DNA of 64,000 nt from JAAZMI01 sp050948785. GTDB lineage: Bacteria > Bacillota > Dethiobacteria > DTU022 > UBA8154. Position 1 is the stretch's first letter; the number at the start of each line of letters is the position of its first letter. The translations under genes and the position numbers were made by a program. Below are positions 18,958-27,034 of this stretch, piece after piece. Where the stretch lies: assembly GCA_050948785.1 (NCBI GenBank), contig JBMNEM010000006.1:186001-250000 (forward strand), written 5' to 3'. The notes under the pieces are model-generated. The model had not been told where the DNA came from, did not search any database, and was given only the letters and a program-made list of their open reading frames with translations.

Positions 18958-18963
18958 CTACAC

Positions 18964-19077
18964 TTAAACAGCCCATATTATTAAGGCAGCCGAGAACCGT
19001 AAATCTCCTGCGCAAAGTAGGGTATAGCCTTCTTTGAAGGTTAGAATTTACACATTTTCTCGGCTGCGTATTTTTTT
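18964..19077 (+). ncRNA. Orphan structured small RNA (three-way junction plus terminator)
   Basis: About 114 nt from the predicted start to the T-run. An 11-bp closing stem, GCAGCCGAGAA (18986-18996) with TTCTCGGCTGC (19057-19067), is followed by TTTTTTT. Inside lies a 6-bp stem GTAAAT/ATTTAC (18999-19004 with 19046-19051), which encloses two hairpins: CCTGC-GCAAA-GTAGG and AGCCTTC-TTT-GAAGGTT. It sits between the PLC-like gene and lysS, both minus strand, so it is not a leader of a coding gene. I do not recognise it as 6S, SRP, tmRNA or a known riboswitch class. Confidence 0.7.
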
Positions 19078-19126
19078 ATTTGGTTTCCTTGTAAGATAAT
19101 GATTAATAAAATCATTATTTCTTCGT

Positions 19127-20599
19127 TTATTCCTTAGGCCTCATGGTGGGAAAAAGAATGACATCCCTGATCGAGGGAGAATCGGTGAGGATCATAATCA
19201 CTCTATCTATGCCGATGCCCAGTCCTCCCGTCGGAGGCATACCGTATTCCAACGCCGTAAGAAAATCTTCATCCATCATGTGCGCTTCTTCATTCCCGGC
19301 AGCCCTCTTTTTCACCTGCTGTTCAAAACGTTCCCGTTGATCCAGGGGATCATTTAACTCCGTAAAAGAGTTCGCAATTTCTTTCCCGGCAACAAACGTT
19401 TCAAAGCGATCGGTAAAATTGGGATTATGCAAACTGCGCTTGGCCAGCGGTGAAACCTCTACCGGGTAATCCTTGACAAAAAGAGGGCCCCAGAGCTTTT
19501 TCTCACAAAACTCTTCAAAAAAAACAAAAAGAATTTCTCCCTTTTTTTCATCCCCTTCAATCTCCAGGCCGTGCTCCAAGGCAATTTTCCTAGCCGCAGC
19601 ATCATCAGGCACCCTGGCAAAATCTACACCGGTAATTTCATCCACCAACTGCAATAGAGATTTACGGGGCCAGGGGGGAGTTAAATCCATCTCCCGGTCC
19701 TGGTAACTTATTTTCCGGGTGCCCAGAACCTTTTCCGCCGCTGCCGCGATGAGCTCTTCGGTAAGAACCATCATATCTTCATAGTCGGCATTGGTCTGGT
19801 AGATCTCCACAGAAGTGAACTCGGGATTATGATTGGTAGAAATCCCCTCATTTCTAAAAATACGCCCGATCTCAAAAACCTTCTCCATCCCCCCGACAAC
19901 CAGCCTTTTGAGGTGCAGCTCCGTCGCAATACGAAGATAAAGATCAAGATCAAGTGTATTATGAAAAGTAACAAAGGGACGGGCATTTGCCCCTCCGGCC
20001 ACAGTATGCATGACCGGAGTTTCAACTTCCAAAAAACCTCTTGACGTGAGAAAATCCCGCATGGCCTGTATGATTTTACTGCGGGCTATAAAAGTACGCA
20101 GAACTTCCGGATTGACAATGAGATCGAGATACCGCTGGCGATAACGCAAATCAACATCCTTTAAACCGTGCCATTTTTCCGGCAAAGGCCGGAGCGCTTT
20201 GGCTAAAATTTTAAAGGAGGAGATATTGATCGTTACTTCCCCGGTTCGGGTTTTAAAAACTTCCCCCGTTACACCAAGGATATCCCCAATATCCAAATCC
20301 TGATACAGGAGATAATTTTCCTTACCGACCCTGTCCTCCCGGACATATACCTGCACTCTTCCTGCCCCGTCCTGGATGTGGGCAAAACCGGCCTTGCCAT
20401 GTCCCCTTCTGGTCATGATCCTTCCGGAGATACTGACCGTCTCACCCTCCAAGTCGTCAAACCCCTCTACAATCTCTGCAGAACTATGCGTAACAGCATA
20501 TTTTTCCCCATAGGGTTCTATACCCTGCTCCCTTAAACTCTCCAATTTCTTGTACCGAAATAAAACCTGATCGCTTTGACGATCTCCAGACCCAGACAT
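19127..20599 (-). CDS. lysS: Lysyl-tRNA synthetase, class II
   Basis: Charges tRNA-Lys with lysine. The 490-residue length is standard for the class II enzyme. The N-terminal OB-fold tRNA-binding domain (about residues 55-150) includes ISGRIMTRRGHGKAGFAH. The catalytic domain shows motif 1 (FLEVETPVMH near 195), motif 2 (FRNEGISTNHNPEFT near 255) and motif 3 (GLGIGIDRVIM near 463). It follows greA by 23 nt on the same strand, the common greA-lysS pairing in Firmicutes. No T-box leader is seen, because the gene has almost no upstream gap. Confidence 0.97.
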   Translation of the reverse strand: MSGSGDRQSDQVLFRYKKLESLREQGIEPYGEKYAVTHSSAEIVEGFDDLEGETVSISGRIMTRRGHGKAGFAHIQDGAGRVQVYVREDRVGKENYLLYQDLDIGDILGVTGEVFKTRTGEVTINISSFKILAKALRPLPEKWHGLKDVDLRYRQRYLDLIVNPEVLRTFIARSKIIQAMRDFLTSRGFLEVETPVMHTVAGGANARPFVTFHNTLDLDLYLRIATELHLKRLVVGGMEKVFEIGRIFRNEGISTNHNPEFTSVEIYQTNADYEDMMVLTEELIAAAAEKVLGTRKISYQDREMDLTPPWPRKSLLQLVDEITGVDFARVPDDAAARKIALEHGLEIEGDEKKGEILFVFFEEFCEKKLWGPLFVKDYPVEVSPLAKRSLHNPNFTDRFETFVAGKEIANSFTELNDPLDQRERFEQQVKKRAAGNEEAHMMDEDFLTALEYGMPPTGGLGIGIDRVIMILTDSPSIRDVILFPTMRPKE

Positions 20600-20622
20600 A
20601 GAGTATATAAACCCCCGTGCAA

Positions 20623-21096
20623 TTATTTTATTTCCAGTATCTTATATTTGATCATCCCCGCCGGGGTCTTAACCTCCACTGTCGCCCCGACAGGCTTGCC
20701 GAAAATGGATTGCCCCACCGGCGATTCATTGGAAATCTTATTATTGAACGGATCGGACTCGGCTGAACCTACAATTGTAAACTCCAGTTCTTCATCATTT
20801 TCAAAGTCTTTCAAAAGAACCCTGGAACCGAAGCCGACCTCTTCTTTACTAATTTCATCACTACCAATAAGACGGGCATTGCGAAGCATTTTTTCCAGTG
20901 TAATAATCCTTCCTTCCAAAAAAGCTTGTTCATTCTTGGCATCTTCATATTCTGAATTATCACTGAGGTCCCCGAAGGAGATCGCTGTTTTAATACGGTG
21001 GGCGACCTCCCGCCTTTTTACTGACTTAAGATAAGCAAGCTCTTCCTCCAGCTTTTTTAATCCATCCTGGGTAAGGACCACCTCTTTGGGTGACAT
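20623..21096 (-). CDS. greA: Transcription elongation factor GreA
   Basis: Stimulates the RNA-cleavage activity of stalled RNA polymerase. The 157 residues divide into an N-terminal antiparallel coiled coil (about 1-75, with the acidic tip GDLSDNSEYEDAK near residues 42-54, whose Asp and Glu act in the polymerase channel) and a C-terminal FKBP-like domain (SPVGQSIFGKPVGATVEV near 126-143). The ribosome binding site is GGAGAG. It is the first gene of the greA-lysS unit. Confidence 0.97.
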   Translation of the reverse strand: MSPKEVVLTQDGLKKLEEELAYLKSVKRREVAHRIKTAISFGDLSDNSEYEDAKNEQAFLEGRIITLEKMLRNARLIGSDEISKEEVGFGSRVLLKDFENDEELEFTIVGSAESDPFNNKISNESPVGQSIFGKPVGATVEVKTPAGMIKYKILEIK

Positions 21097-21387
21097 TGTT
21101 CTCTCTCCTTTAATTTTTAATGAGGAACGGATCGCGGATCATAGAGGAAATTATATGTCTTTTTTTAAATAAATATTCCTTTAAAAGCTGGTCTTGTTTT
21201 CCAATTAAGTAAGAATAAGTGCCAAGTCCTGCTTGACACTTACCGAAAAAATACATTTAGCCCTAAAAAACCAAATAAATTCTAATTTTAATTTATTATA
21301 GGCTTATATTATTAATTTGTCAATAAAAATGGACTCTCCTTTTTAGCTCAAATAAAACCCGTTTCATCCTTCAGCATTATTCCTTCT
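21097..21387. other. Intergenic region upstream of greA
   Basis: 291 bp without a gene. A TATAAT (read on the minus strand, near 21150) is a plausible -10 for greA. An imperfect inverted repeat at about 21217-21241 (AAGTGCCAAG-TCCTG-CTTGACACTT) lies upstream of it and may be an operator or a weak terminator for the gene ending at 21388. Confidence 0.4.
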
Positions 21388-22467
21388 TTATAAACTTTTT
21401 AAGCGTGCTTTTTCCCTGATATTTTGAATCGTTTCCATTTCGACGGGGCGTTCAAAACTACGGAAACCGGCCAGTTTAAAACCATGTTTGGCAGCCAGGG
21501 CACTGATCTCATCAATCCGGGAAACATGCAATTCACGGCCCAGGGAAAAATTTTCAAAACGCTTCTCCAAAGCTAGAATCATTGTTTCTGCCATACAGGC
21601 ATAAGCCGTTTTAGGCGGAAAACCAAAGTTAAAGTTAAAATTTACATCTCCCGGAACTTCGACGATACCCCCCTCAATAACCAAAACATCATCCCTTTTT
21701 TGCGCCACTCTGGCAGAAACATCCCGGGGCCGGGCCACATCACAGACAACAGCCCCCGGTTTGAGATCCTCCGGATCAATGATACTGTCAGCGGCGCTGG
21801 ATACAGCAATGACGATATCCGCTTTTCTTACCGCCTCTTTTACATTGGCGGTAACCTTCACCGCCAGGCCGGTATCCTTCAAGATACCCTCTGCCAAATT
21901 TTCCAAGCGCGGTATATTGCGGGCAATCAAGGTCAAATAATTGGCTTTCCTGGCTAAAATACGGGCACAGGCACTGCCGATTGATCCACTGGCCCCCAGA
22001 ACAGCAACTTCAGCCCGCTCAATATCTATACCCATCAGTTCTGCCGCTTTTTGGGTTCCCTCCAAAGCAGTGGCAACAGTATAGCTATTCCCGGTAGTGA
22101 CGGCAATATTCAAGTTTTGGGCCACAGTTATACCGGCATCTCCGATCACGGCAGTCATCGCCCCGAGCCCGATAATTTTTGCCCCCGCCTGCGCCGCCTT
22201 TTTACCGGCAGCAATAATTTTGCGCAAAGACACCTCCTGCGGCAGCCGGAGCATTTGTTCCGAGGTAAGAGTAACACCGATAAAGCACCCTTCGATGCTG
22301 TTATAGGGTGAGGAAATACCCGAAACATAGGAAGCTACTACCGGAGGGAAAAACGAAGCAGCGGCCCTGGTCAAAGATTGTGGCAGGCTCCGCATAAATT
22401 TAAACTTTTTAAAAAAATCATCCATGGTCAAAGGATGCACGATAAAGGCAAATTCAATCTGTTTCAT
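21388..22467 (-). CDS. Acyl-ACP reductase-like / shikimate dehydrogenase-fold oxidoreductase
   Basis: About 359 residues starting MKQIEFAFIVHPL. An N-terminal domain (ISSPYNSIEGCFIGV near residue 55) is followed by IIGLGAMTAVIG and VTTGNSYTVATALE, then a Rossmann domain with VAVLGASGSIGSACARIL (near 145) and VIEGGIVEVPGDVNF. The order and wording match long-chain acyl-ACP reductases of cyanobacteria, which make fatty aldehydes; automated pipelines call the Clostridia versions shikimate dehydrogenase. The start is uncertain: AGGAGG lies 27 nt before this ATG and abuts a TTG at 22494. It heads a conserved-looking trio with the next two genes. The substrate is unproven. Confidence 0.65.
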   Translation of the reverse strand: MKQIEFAFIVHPLTMDDFFKKFKFMRSLPQSLTRAAASFFPPVVASYVSGISSPYNSIEGCFIGVTLTSEQMLRLPQEVSLRKIIAAGKKAAQAGAKIIGLGAMTAVIGDAGITVAQNLNIAVTTGNSYTVATALEGTQKAAELMGIDIERAEVAVLGASGSIGSACARILARKANYLTLIARNIPRLENLAEGILKDTGLAVKVTANVKEAVRKADIVIAVSSAADSIIDPEDLKPGAVVCDVARPRDVSARVAQKRDDVLVIEGGIVEVPGDVNFNFNFGFPPKTAYACMAETMILALEKRFENFSLGRELHVSRIDEISALAAKHGFKLAGFRSFERPVEMETIQNIREKARLKSL

Positions 22468-22526
22468 CAATTTTGCTGTATATAATACCAGCAACCTCCT
22501 TTGAAGCTAAAATTTACTTACTCCAG

Positions 22527-23423
22527 TTATAGCGACACCAGCCGCGGTTTAAAATCAAGTTCCCGCAGTAAAAACTCGTATTCTGCAGGCTTTAATTCTG
22601 CCTTACTACCGGTATATGCGACCAGGAGGGCTTCCATTACATTGGTCCCGAAAGAACGGCCTTCTATTTCCGGAGTAGTGGTAATCAGCATTTTTACCCC
22701 TTTCTCACGCAGCATCTCGAGATCGTCAAGGGTTACCGTATTCGTAATAATAATCTTTGCGGGCAATTCAGCAGGCATATAACGCCGGATAAAATGAAAA
22801 TCACCGGCGATAATATCCGCTTCCTGGAAAAAACGTGTATGGCGCGGCCTGGTGTTCTCCTGCTTGTTCCCCGTGGGATAAATCATTGTAAAGGGCAACA
22901 AACGAATAATGGGGACAGCCAGGCGGGCGATCAAAGCCAGGGAATGCAGCGATTTCAGTGGAACAGGCAGGTTGAGAACAAAAACAAGATCTCCGTAGCG
23001 CATTTCACATCCGGCTTCTTCCAGTGCCTGGGATAAACCAAAACGATCCATCGCACTGACAACAAGGACTTTTTTCTTCTCCGTAAAAATACCCGTTTCT
23101 TTTTTTAAATACTCCACAACACGTCTTTCCAAAGTGTTTTTCAGCCCCGAACCATCAACCAGCGGGGTACGCTGGGCCGCCCTGGCGACCTTCAGGGCAT
23201 CGCGGATCGTATAGCGACGATCCACAGCCTGGATATAAAGATCCATGCCCCCCAACCCGAATGCATCAACTTTCCCATCATTTTCGCGGATAAATTGAAT
23301 CATTTTTCCCAGATCCCCGTCAGTACCGATCCGCTTAACCTGGAAGGATCGCCCCATCAGCTTTACTTCAGCAGAATGATTTCTTGTTGATGAGCCCAAA
23401 CTGATACTGACAACTTGTTTCAA
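22527..23423 (-). CDS. Quinate/shikimate dehydrogenase-like protein of unknown role
   Basis: A 298-residue protein beginning MKQVVSISLGSSTRNHSAEV. Features include DAFGLGGMDLYIQA (near residue 54), RTPLVDGSGLKNTLERRVV (near 90), a hydrophobic ALIARLAVPIIRLLPFTMIYP stretch and TTTPEIEGRSFGTNVMEALL (near 250). Similar proteins in Clostridia are often labelled quinate 5-dehydrogenase, but I see no clear Rossmann GxGxxG here, so the enzymatic label is weak. It lies between the acyl-ACP-reductase-like gene and the HTH gene, with short gaps of 33-60 nt, so the three probably act together. Confidence 0.45.
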   Translation of the reverse strand: MKQVVSISLGSSTRNHSAEVKLMGRSFQVKRIGTDGDLGKMIQFIRENDGKVDAFGLGGMDLYIQAVDRRYTIRDALKVARAAQRTPLVDGSGLKNTLERRVVEYLKKETGIFTEKKKVLVVSAMDRFGLSQALEEAGCEMRYGDLVFVLNLPVPLKSLHSLALIARLAVPIIRLLPFTMIYPTGNKQENTRPRHTRFFQEADIIAGDFHFIRRYMPAELPAKIIITNTVTLDDLEMLREKGVKMLITTTPEIEGRSFGTNVMEALLVAYTGSKAELKPAEYEFLLRELDFKPRLVSL

Positions 23424-23446
23424 TGTCCCTCACCCTTCCCTGACGG

Positions 23447-23989
23447 CTAGTTTTCCTGGCCGAGAGTGACTTTACTTATAATTTCCCGGAACATGTCCGG
23501 ATTTAATAAACAATCTTCTTTAATCGGAGACGGACCCAGTTCAATAAAAACAATCTCATTGCTGAAAAAAGCCTCCGCAATCTTTAACCAGCGGCGTGAA
23601 CTGATCAGAACAACAAGGTCGTAAGCCTGTAATTTGGCGATAAGCTCCATGGCCTCATTAAAAAAATCCAGTGCACTCTTATCTTGGACCAGATTCCACC
23701 TCTCCTCCTCATTCACCACATAAATAAAATCTACCCCCAGCGCTGCAGAAATCTTTTTAATTTCATCCTTGTTTTTTATGGGAAAACCAAAAACAGCGAT
23801 TTTCTTCCCTTTACGGATTTCACCGATACTTTCGAGGCGGGAAATAAAAGTCCGGTCAAGGCCTAATAAATTGGCAACCTCTTGCTGCGACAAGCCCGTG
23901 GAGCGCAGCTGAAGAATCTTGCGGACACTCTCCTCAATTTTAGGCATACTGATGATTTTTTCACCAATGCGCATGAGCTCATCCGGCAA
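23447..23989 (-). CDS. HTH-domain regulator-like protein, first gene of three-gene unit
   Basis: A 180-residue protein. A Cro/XRE-like helix-turn-helix lies near residues 25-55 (LSQQEVANLLGLDRTFISRL), followed by an alpha/beta domain (KKIAVFGFPIKNKDEIKKI; VDFIYVVNEEERW) that may bind a ligand. It probably regulates the two oxidoreductase-like genes downstream. The ligand is unknown. Confidence 0.6.
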   Translation of the reverse strand: MPDELMRIGEKIISMPKIEESVRKILQLRSTGLSQQEVANLLGLDRTFISRLESIGEIRKGKKIAVFGFPIKNKDEIKKISAALGVDFIYVVNEEERWNLVQDKSALDFFNEAMELIAKLQAYDLVVLISSRRWLKIAEAFFSNEIVFIELGPSPIKEDCLLNPDMFREIISKVTLGQEN

Positions 23990-24312
23990 AACAGCTCATC
24001 CTCTCTTTTGGGGTTGTGCACAGCCTTGTGAACATTGTTATTCTAACAAAGAAATTCAAAAAAAACAAGACAAATTTTCACCAATTGGAAAATAGTACCC
24101 CCAAAAGATGTTGTAATGATTCCAAAAAAGAAAACCGGCCGCAGCAACCATGCTGTTAGCCGGTAATCACCTAAATTTAGCAGAAAATTTTAATTAACCG
24201 TGGAAAATGTAATACCCCTCGGGAACAGTAGACTCTTTGGAAATTTATGATCGAAATCCTGAGCAAGGTAAAGAGTTAATCCGCTGACTCCAGGAACAAA
24301 AGGAAGGTACTA
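23990..24312. other. Intergenic region with terminator
   Basis: 323 bp without a gene. Next to the HTH gene is AT-rich promoter-like sequence with a CCAATTGG palindrome (near 24082-24089) flanked by ATTTT/AAAAT, a possible operator. The remainder carries the terminator of the next upstream gene. Confidence 0.4.
24121..24164 (-). terminator. Terminator for the small XRE gene
   Basis: ACCGGC (24134-24139) pairs with GCCGGT (24159-24164), with an inner CAGCA/TGCTG stem. Read on the minus strand, the hairpin is followed by TTTCTTTTTT. Confidence 0.75.
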
Positions 24313-24549
24313 CTATAGCAAAGAATGCTTTTTGAGGCTTTCGGAAACCCCAAAAAACTCTTCTCTGGGAACATTCAATGCAGCAGCCATTTTTTCCAGC
24401 AGTTCTGGATTCGGCTCTTTTACGCCTCGCTCAATATTACTAAGCTGACTGGCAGAAAGATTAATTTGTTGGGCTAATTGCTGCTGAGTTACCCTTTTTA
24501 GCCTGCGCAAAGCGCGAATACGTCTACCCAGCGCATTTTTAACCGTCAT
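24313..24549 (-). CDS. Small XRE-family transcriptional regulator
   Basis: A 78-residue protein that is almost all helix-turn-helix: RIRALRRLKRVTQQQLAQQI, then LSASQLSNIERGVKEPNPELL. This is the classic XRE/Cro domain (about residues 9-65) with a short tail. It lies just outside the tRNA-Pro-integrated element, so it is probably chromosomal. Its target is unknown. Confidence 0.85.
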   Translation of the reverse strand: MTVKNALGRRIRALRRLKRVTQQQLAQQINLSASQLSNIERGVKEPNPELLEKMAAALNVPREEFFGVSESLKKHSLL

Positions 24550-24832
24550 CCCAAATCACCCCATTTATGAGCCTAACCAGAATATTCGACATAAAAAGGG
24601 AGATTCCTGCACAAATCGCTTTAAATCTCTATTTTCAGGTGTAAATTCGGGTAACAATAAGGAGAAACGATAAAGTTCATTTGTTCATGCCATATGATAA
24701 GCATAAGCGTTCGAGCATAAGCATTCGCCGATTCGTGCTTGTATTAGCCATAGAGCGGCGCTCGGTTAACAGAGCTCCTGTCTTTATTAGATGGTTTTTT
24801 AATGGCGTTAAGAAATAAAAAGCTGTCCCAAG
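24550..24832. other. Intergenic region upstream of tRNA-Pro
   Basis: No gene seen. It contains a short near-duplicate (AAGCATAAGCGTTCG and GAGCATAAGCATTCG, about 24699-24728), otherwise ordinary AT-rich sequence. Confidence 0.35.
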
Positions 24833-24861
24833 TTGTATTCCCTTTTAAGTTATGGTATAAT
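24833..24861 (+). promoter_or_regulatory. Promoter of tRNA-Pro
   Basis: TTGTAT (24833-24838), 17-bp spacer, TATAAT (24856-24861), 18 bp before the mature tRNA 5' end. Confidence 0.75.
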
Positions 24862-24879
24862 TTTAAATGTACAATATAT

Positions 24880-24956
24880 CGGGGCGTAGCGCAGTTTGGC
24901 AGCGCGCTTGGTTCGGGACCAAGAGGCCGCGGGTTCAAATCCCGCCGCTCCGACCA
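24880..24956 (+). tRNA. tRNA-Pro (anticodon CGG)
   Basis: A 77-nt cloverleaf with encoded CCA. The acceptor CGGGGCG pairs with CGCTCCG, the anticodon loop is TTCGGGA (anticodon CGG, codon CCG), and the T-arm is GCGGGTTCAAATCCCGC. Its 3' 45 bp are repeated at 34068-34112, marking it as an integration target. Confidence 0.96.
24912..24956 (+). repeat. attL: 45-bp core repeat in tRNA-Pro 3' end
   Basis: Identical over 45 bp to 34068-34112 and diverging immediately outside on the element side. It spans the anticodon loop to the CCA, so integration leaves the tRNA intact. Confidence 0.92.
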
Positions 24957-25016
24957 CGATTATACCGGGGTTCGTGAGAATTCCAGTTGACATAATAAAC
25001 CGCCAAAATAGCCTTA

Positions 25017-25036
25017 GTACACACTTCGTACACACT
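25017..25036 (+). repeat. Left integrase arm-type site candidate
   Basis: A 20-bp sequence made of two tandem GTACACACT units separated by TC. It is identical to 33931-33950 near the other element end, 60 bp inside the attL core. Confidence 0.65.
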
Positions 25037-25040
25037 AAAT

Positions 25041-25080
25041 AAAAAACCTGGGGAAGCTACACACTTTCCCAGGTTTTATA
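25041..25080 (-). terminator. Terminator downstream of integrase
   Basis: AACCTGGG (25045-25052) pairs with CCCAGGTT (25068-25075). The minus strand then reads TTTTTTATT, ending the integrase transcript before the tRNA. The other strand has a shorter T-run. Confidence 0.75.
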
Positions 25081-25093
25081 ACCCTCAAAAGGG

Positions 25094-26272
25094 TTATTGC
25101 CCCATAAGGGAAGCAAGCAGGTCGCCAACCTTGTCAGCTGCTTCCCTTTTCATTTTAGCCGTAACGCTGCTGTAAACGTCCATCGTAAAGGCAGAAGAAT
25201 GATGTCCTAAAGTCTCCTGAATAGTTTTCACGTTAACGCCTTGCTCCAGGGCAATGGTAGCGAATGTGTGTCTAAGGCCGTGAAACGTAACGTCAAGGCC
25301 AACCTTCTTAATCAGCCGTTCAAATACCCTGGTAAAGGCTCTCGGGCAAATAGGCTCCCCCAACTCATTAGCAAAAACAAGGTCCAGATCGCTATTATAT
25401 GCACCACCGGCCATAAGCCTGTTCTCATTCTGCTGCTTTTTGTGTTCCTTCAACACTTGCACCGCCGCCGGGGGAAGGCTAATCACCCTGTTTGACAGCT
25501 TCGTCTTTGGCTCCTGAAATACCAGTCCTTTACCGCTTATCCTTACCAGTCCTTGGTTAACGGTTAACTGCTTAACAATAAAGTCAATGTCCTTCCATCG
25601 CAAACCTAAAAGCTCCCCACGCCTCATGCCGGTATTCAGGGCCAGGTAGAAGGCCGCAAAATGTTTCGATTCTTTAGCTGTGGCTAGGAATGTCGCCACT
25701 TCTGTCGTATCTAAATATTTAATCTCCTTCTGCTCCAGCTTGGGAAGCCTGACAGCGTCCGAAGGGTTTATCATTATCATTCCTTCCTTCTTGGCTTGCT
25801 CTAAGGCCGAATGAATAACGGTATGGATGTATCTAACACTTTTAGGAGACAAGCCGCCTTCCTTACCGTCCAGCCGTCCACTATTCAGCTTGTCATTATA
25901 AAGCCTCTGAATATGCGCTGTTTGCAACTGGGCCAGCTTTAAATGCCCCAGGGCCGGTATGATATGGCCTTCTACCTGATAGCGGTAACTTTCCCATGTA
26001 GTAGGCCGCAGGGATAATTTCATGTAGTCGTTAAGCCAGGTCGTAAACCATTCAGCAACGGTCAGCTTGGAAGGCTCCCGGTATGTTCCGGTCTGTACTT
26101 CAACGGTCGCCCCGTTTACCTTCTCCTGCACCTCCTTCCGCGTCCTGCCATAAAAGTATTTTCGCTTTGGCTTACCGGTCTCAAGGTCGTAACCAACCAA
26201 AACGCTGCCCTGCCAACGGCCATCCTTGCGCTTTGTTATACTCCCTTCGCCGCTGCCCCGCCGCTTGGCCAT
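25094..26272 (-). CDS. int: Tyrosine-type site-specific integrase
   Basis: A 392-residue phage-type integrase that recombines the tRNA-Pro 3' end with the element attachment site. It has an N-terminal arm-binding AP2-like domain (GSITKRKDGRWQGSVLVGYD), a SAM-like core-binding domain (about residues 65-165) and a catalytic domain with Arg in NTGMRRGELLGLRW (near 225), HGLRHTFAT (near 330), the second His in TLGHHSS and Tyr in FTMDVYSS (near 370). I start it at ATG 26272, where GGGAG lies 8 nt upstream, which also avoids overlap with the small upstream gene. It is adjacent to attL, as usual. Confidence 0.95.
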   Translation of the reverse strand: MAKRRGSGEGSITKRKDGRWQGSVLVGYDLETGKPKRKYFYGRTRKEVQEKVNGATVEVQTGTYREPSKLTVAEWFTTWLNDYMKLSLRPTTWESYRYQVEGHIIPALGHLKLAQLQTAHIQRLYNDKLNSGRLDGKEGGLSPKSVRYIHTVIHSALEQAKKEGMIMINPSDAVRLPKLEQKEIKYLDTTEVATFLATAKESKHFAAFYLALNTGMRRGELLGLRWKDIDFIVKQLTVNQGLVRISGKGLVFQEPKTKLSNRVISLPPAAVQVLKEHKKQQNENRLMAGGAYNSDLDLVFANELGEPICPRAFTRVFERLIKKVGLDVTFHGLRHTFATIALEQGVNVKTIQETLGHHSSAFTMDVYSSVTAKMKREAADKVGDLLASLMGQ

Positions 26273-26297
26273 TCGCTTAATCTCCCTTCGTGTTTTT

Positions 26298-26471
26298 TTA
26301 CAGGATAAAGCCGCCAATTTTATCCCCCATAGTGCAAACACGGGCCAATAGCTTGGCCGCCACTTCTTCCCTTGTTAGCCTGTCCTCCAGTAAGTCCAGC
26401 GCTATGTCGTTTAAAAACAACTGATCCTCTGTAATACGCATCATTTCCAACGCCTTGCCTTTGAGTTTCAT
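26298..26471 (-). CDS. Small protein upstream of integrase, unknown
   Basis: 57 residues starting MKLKGKALEMMRITEDQLFL and ending in a hydrophobic GDKIGGFIL. The ATG has a strong GGGAGG about 10 nt upstream. It is mostly helical, with no recognisable domain. It lies 25 nt before the integrase start and behind a divergent promoter, so it is probably co-transcribed with int and may modulate recombination; that role is inference only. Confidence 0.6.
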   Translation of the reverse strand: MKLKGKALEMMRITEDQLFLNDIALDLLEDRLTREEVAAKLLARVCTMGDKIGGFIL

Positions 26472-26522
26472 TTTTTTACAACCTCCCTTTTGTGTTGCCC
26501 TTAATACTCCCTAACTATCCTT

Positions 26523-26551
26523 AGTTTATCATAGGTAGGCTATAAAGTCAA
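26523..26551 (-). promoter_or_regulatory. Minus-strand promoter for integrase operon
   Basis: On the minus strand TTGACT (26546-26551), 17-bp spacer, TAAACT (26523-26528). It faces away from the excisionase-like gene. Confidence 0.6.
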
Positions 26552-26560
26552 CAATAATCC

Positions 26561-26589
26561 TTGTAATTTATTATAAACTATGGTAGAAT
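26561..26589 (+). promoter_or_regulatory. Plus-strand promoter for excisionase-like gene
   Basis: TTGTAA (26561-26566), 17-bp spacer, TAGAAT (26584-26589), 22 bp before the start codon. The two divergent -35 boxes are only 9 bp apart, so one DNA-binding protein could control both. Confidence 0.55.
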
Positions 26590-26611
26590 AACAGAAAAGG
26601 GGGAGTGCATC

Positions 26612-26773
26612 ATGGAAAAACATTATACGCCCGAAGAAATAGCGAATAACTTACAAGTACATTTAAAAACGGTTTATAATTGGATTAAAAACGGTAACCT
26701 TAAAGCCGTTAAGATCGGCCACTTTTGGCGAATCTCCGAAACAGAATTAAACCGCCTTCTAAAAGGTAGGTAA
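26612..26773 (+). CDS. Excisionase-like helix-turn-helix protein
   Basis: 53 residues, starting MEKHYTPEEIANNLQVHLKT. The whole protein is a winged-helix/MerR-like DNA-binding module of the excisionase family: helix-turn-helix YTPEEIANNLQVHLKTVYNW, then the wing GNLKAVKIGHFWRISETEL. GGGGGAG lies 8 nt before the ATG. It is divergent from the integrase operon and the only plus-strand gene of the element, which fits an excision directionality factor or an integrase regulator. Confidence 0.8.
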   Translation: MEKHYTPEEIANNLQVHLKTVYNWIKNGNLKAVKIGHFWRISETELNRLLKGR

Positions 26774-26785
26774 TGCTTTACCTTT

Positions 26786-27034
26786 TTAACGCAGGTACCA
26801 GGGGGTAGGCTTTGGCCGCTTTTTAGCGTATTTTTTGCGCCCCCCGCCGCTGCTGCCGGGTTTCGTCAAACTCTTTTTATACGCCTGTTCATCCTTCCAG
26901 ATGTCGAAGTCCTGATCCCCCGGCCAAACCTCGCCGCAGTCGTTAATGCAAATATAGTGCCTGTCAATTCCCACGCCCTCCAGGATCATCATTTCACCGC
27001 AAAAGGGGCATTTAATCAGTAAGTCTTTTGTCAT
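26786..27034 (-). CDS. Zinc-ribbon protein, paralogous to 32803-33174
   Basis: 82 residues. CPFCGEMM and CINDCGEVWP form a four-cysteine zinc ribbon (about residues 9-36), followed by DFDIWKDEQAYKKSLTKPG and a basic tail rich in Lys and Arg. The same ribbon-plus-linker pattern (EVWPDDEGFDEWRLEQKHKK) occurs in the HTH fusion protein at 32803-33174. No known family is recognised. It is probably a nucleic-acid or protein-binding accessory of the element. Confidence 0.7.
   Translation of the reverse strand: MTKDLLIKCPFCGEMMILEGVGIDRHYICINDCGEVWPGDQDFDIWKDEQAYKKSLTKPGSSGGGRKKYAKKRPKPTPWYLR

Noticed and set aside
18928..19077. c-di-GMP, purine, glutamine or other riboswitch identity for the orphan RNA
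   Set aside because: The core motifs of those classes that I can recall are not present in the junction, and no gene follows on the same strand.
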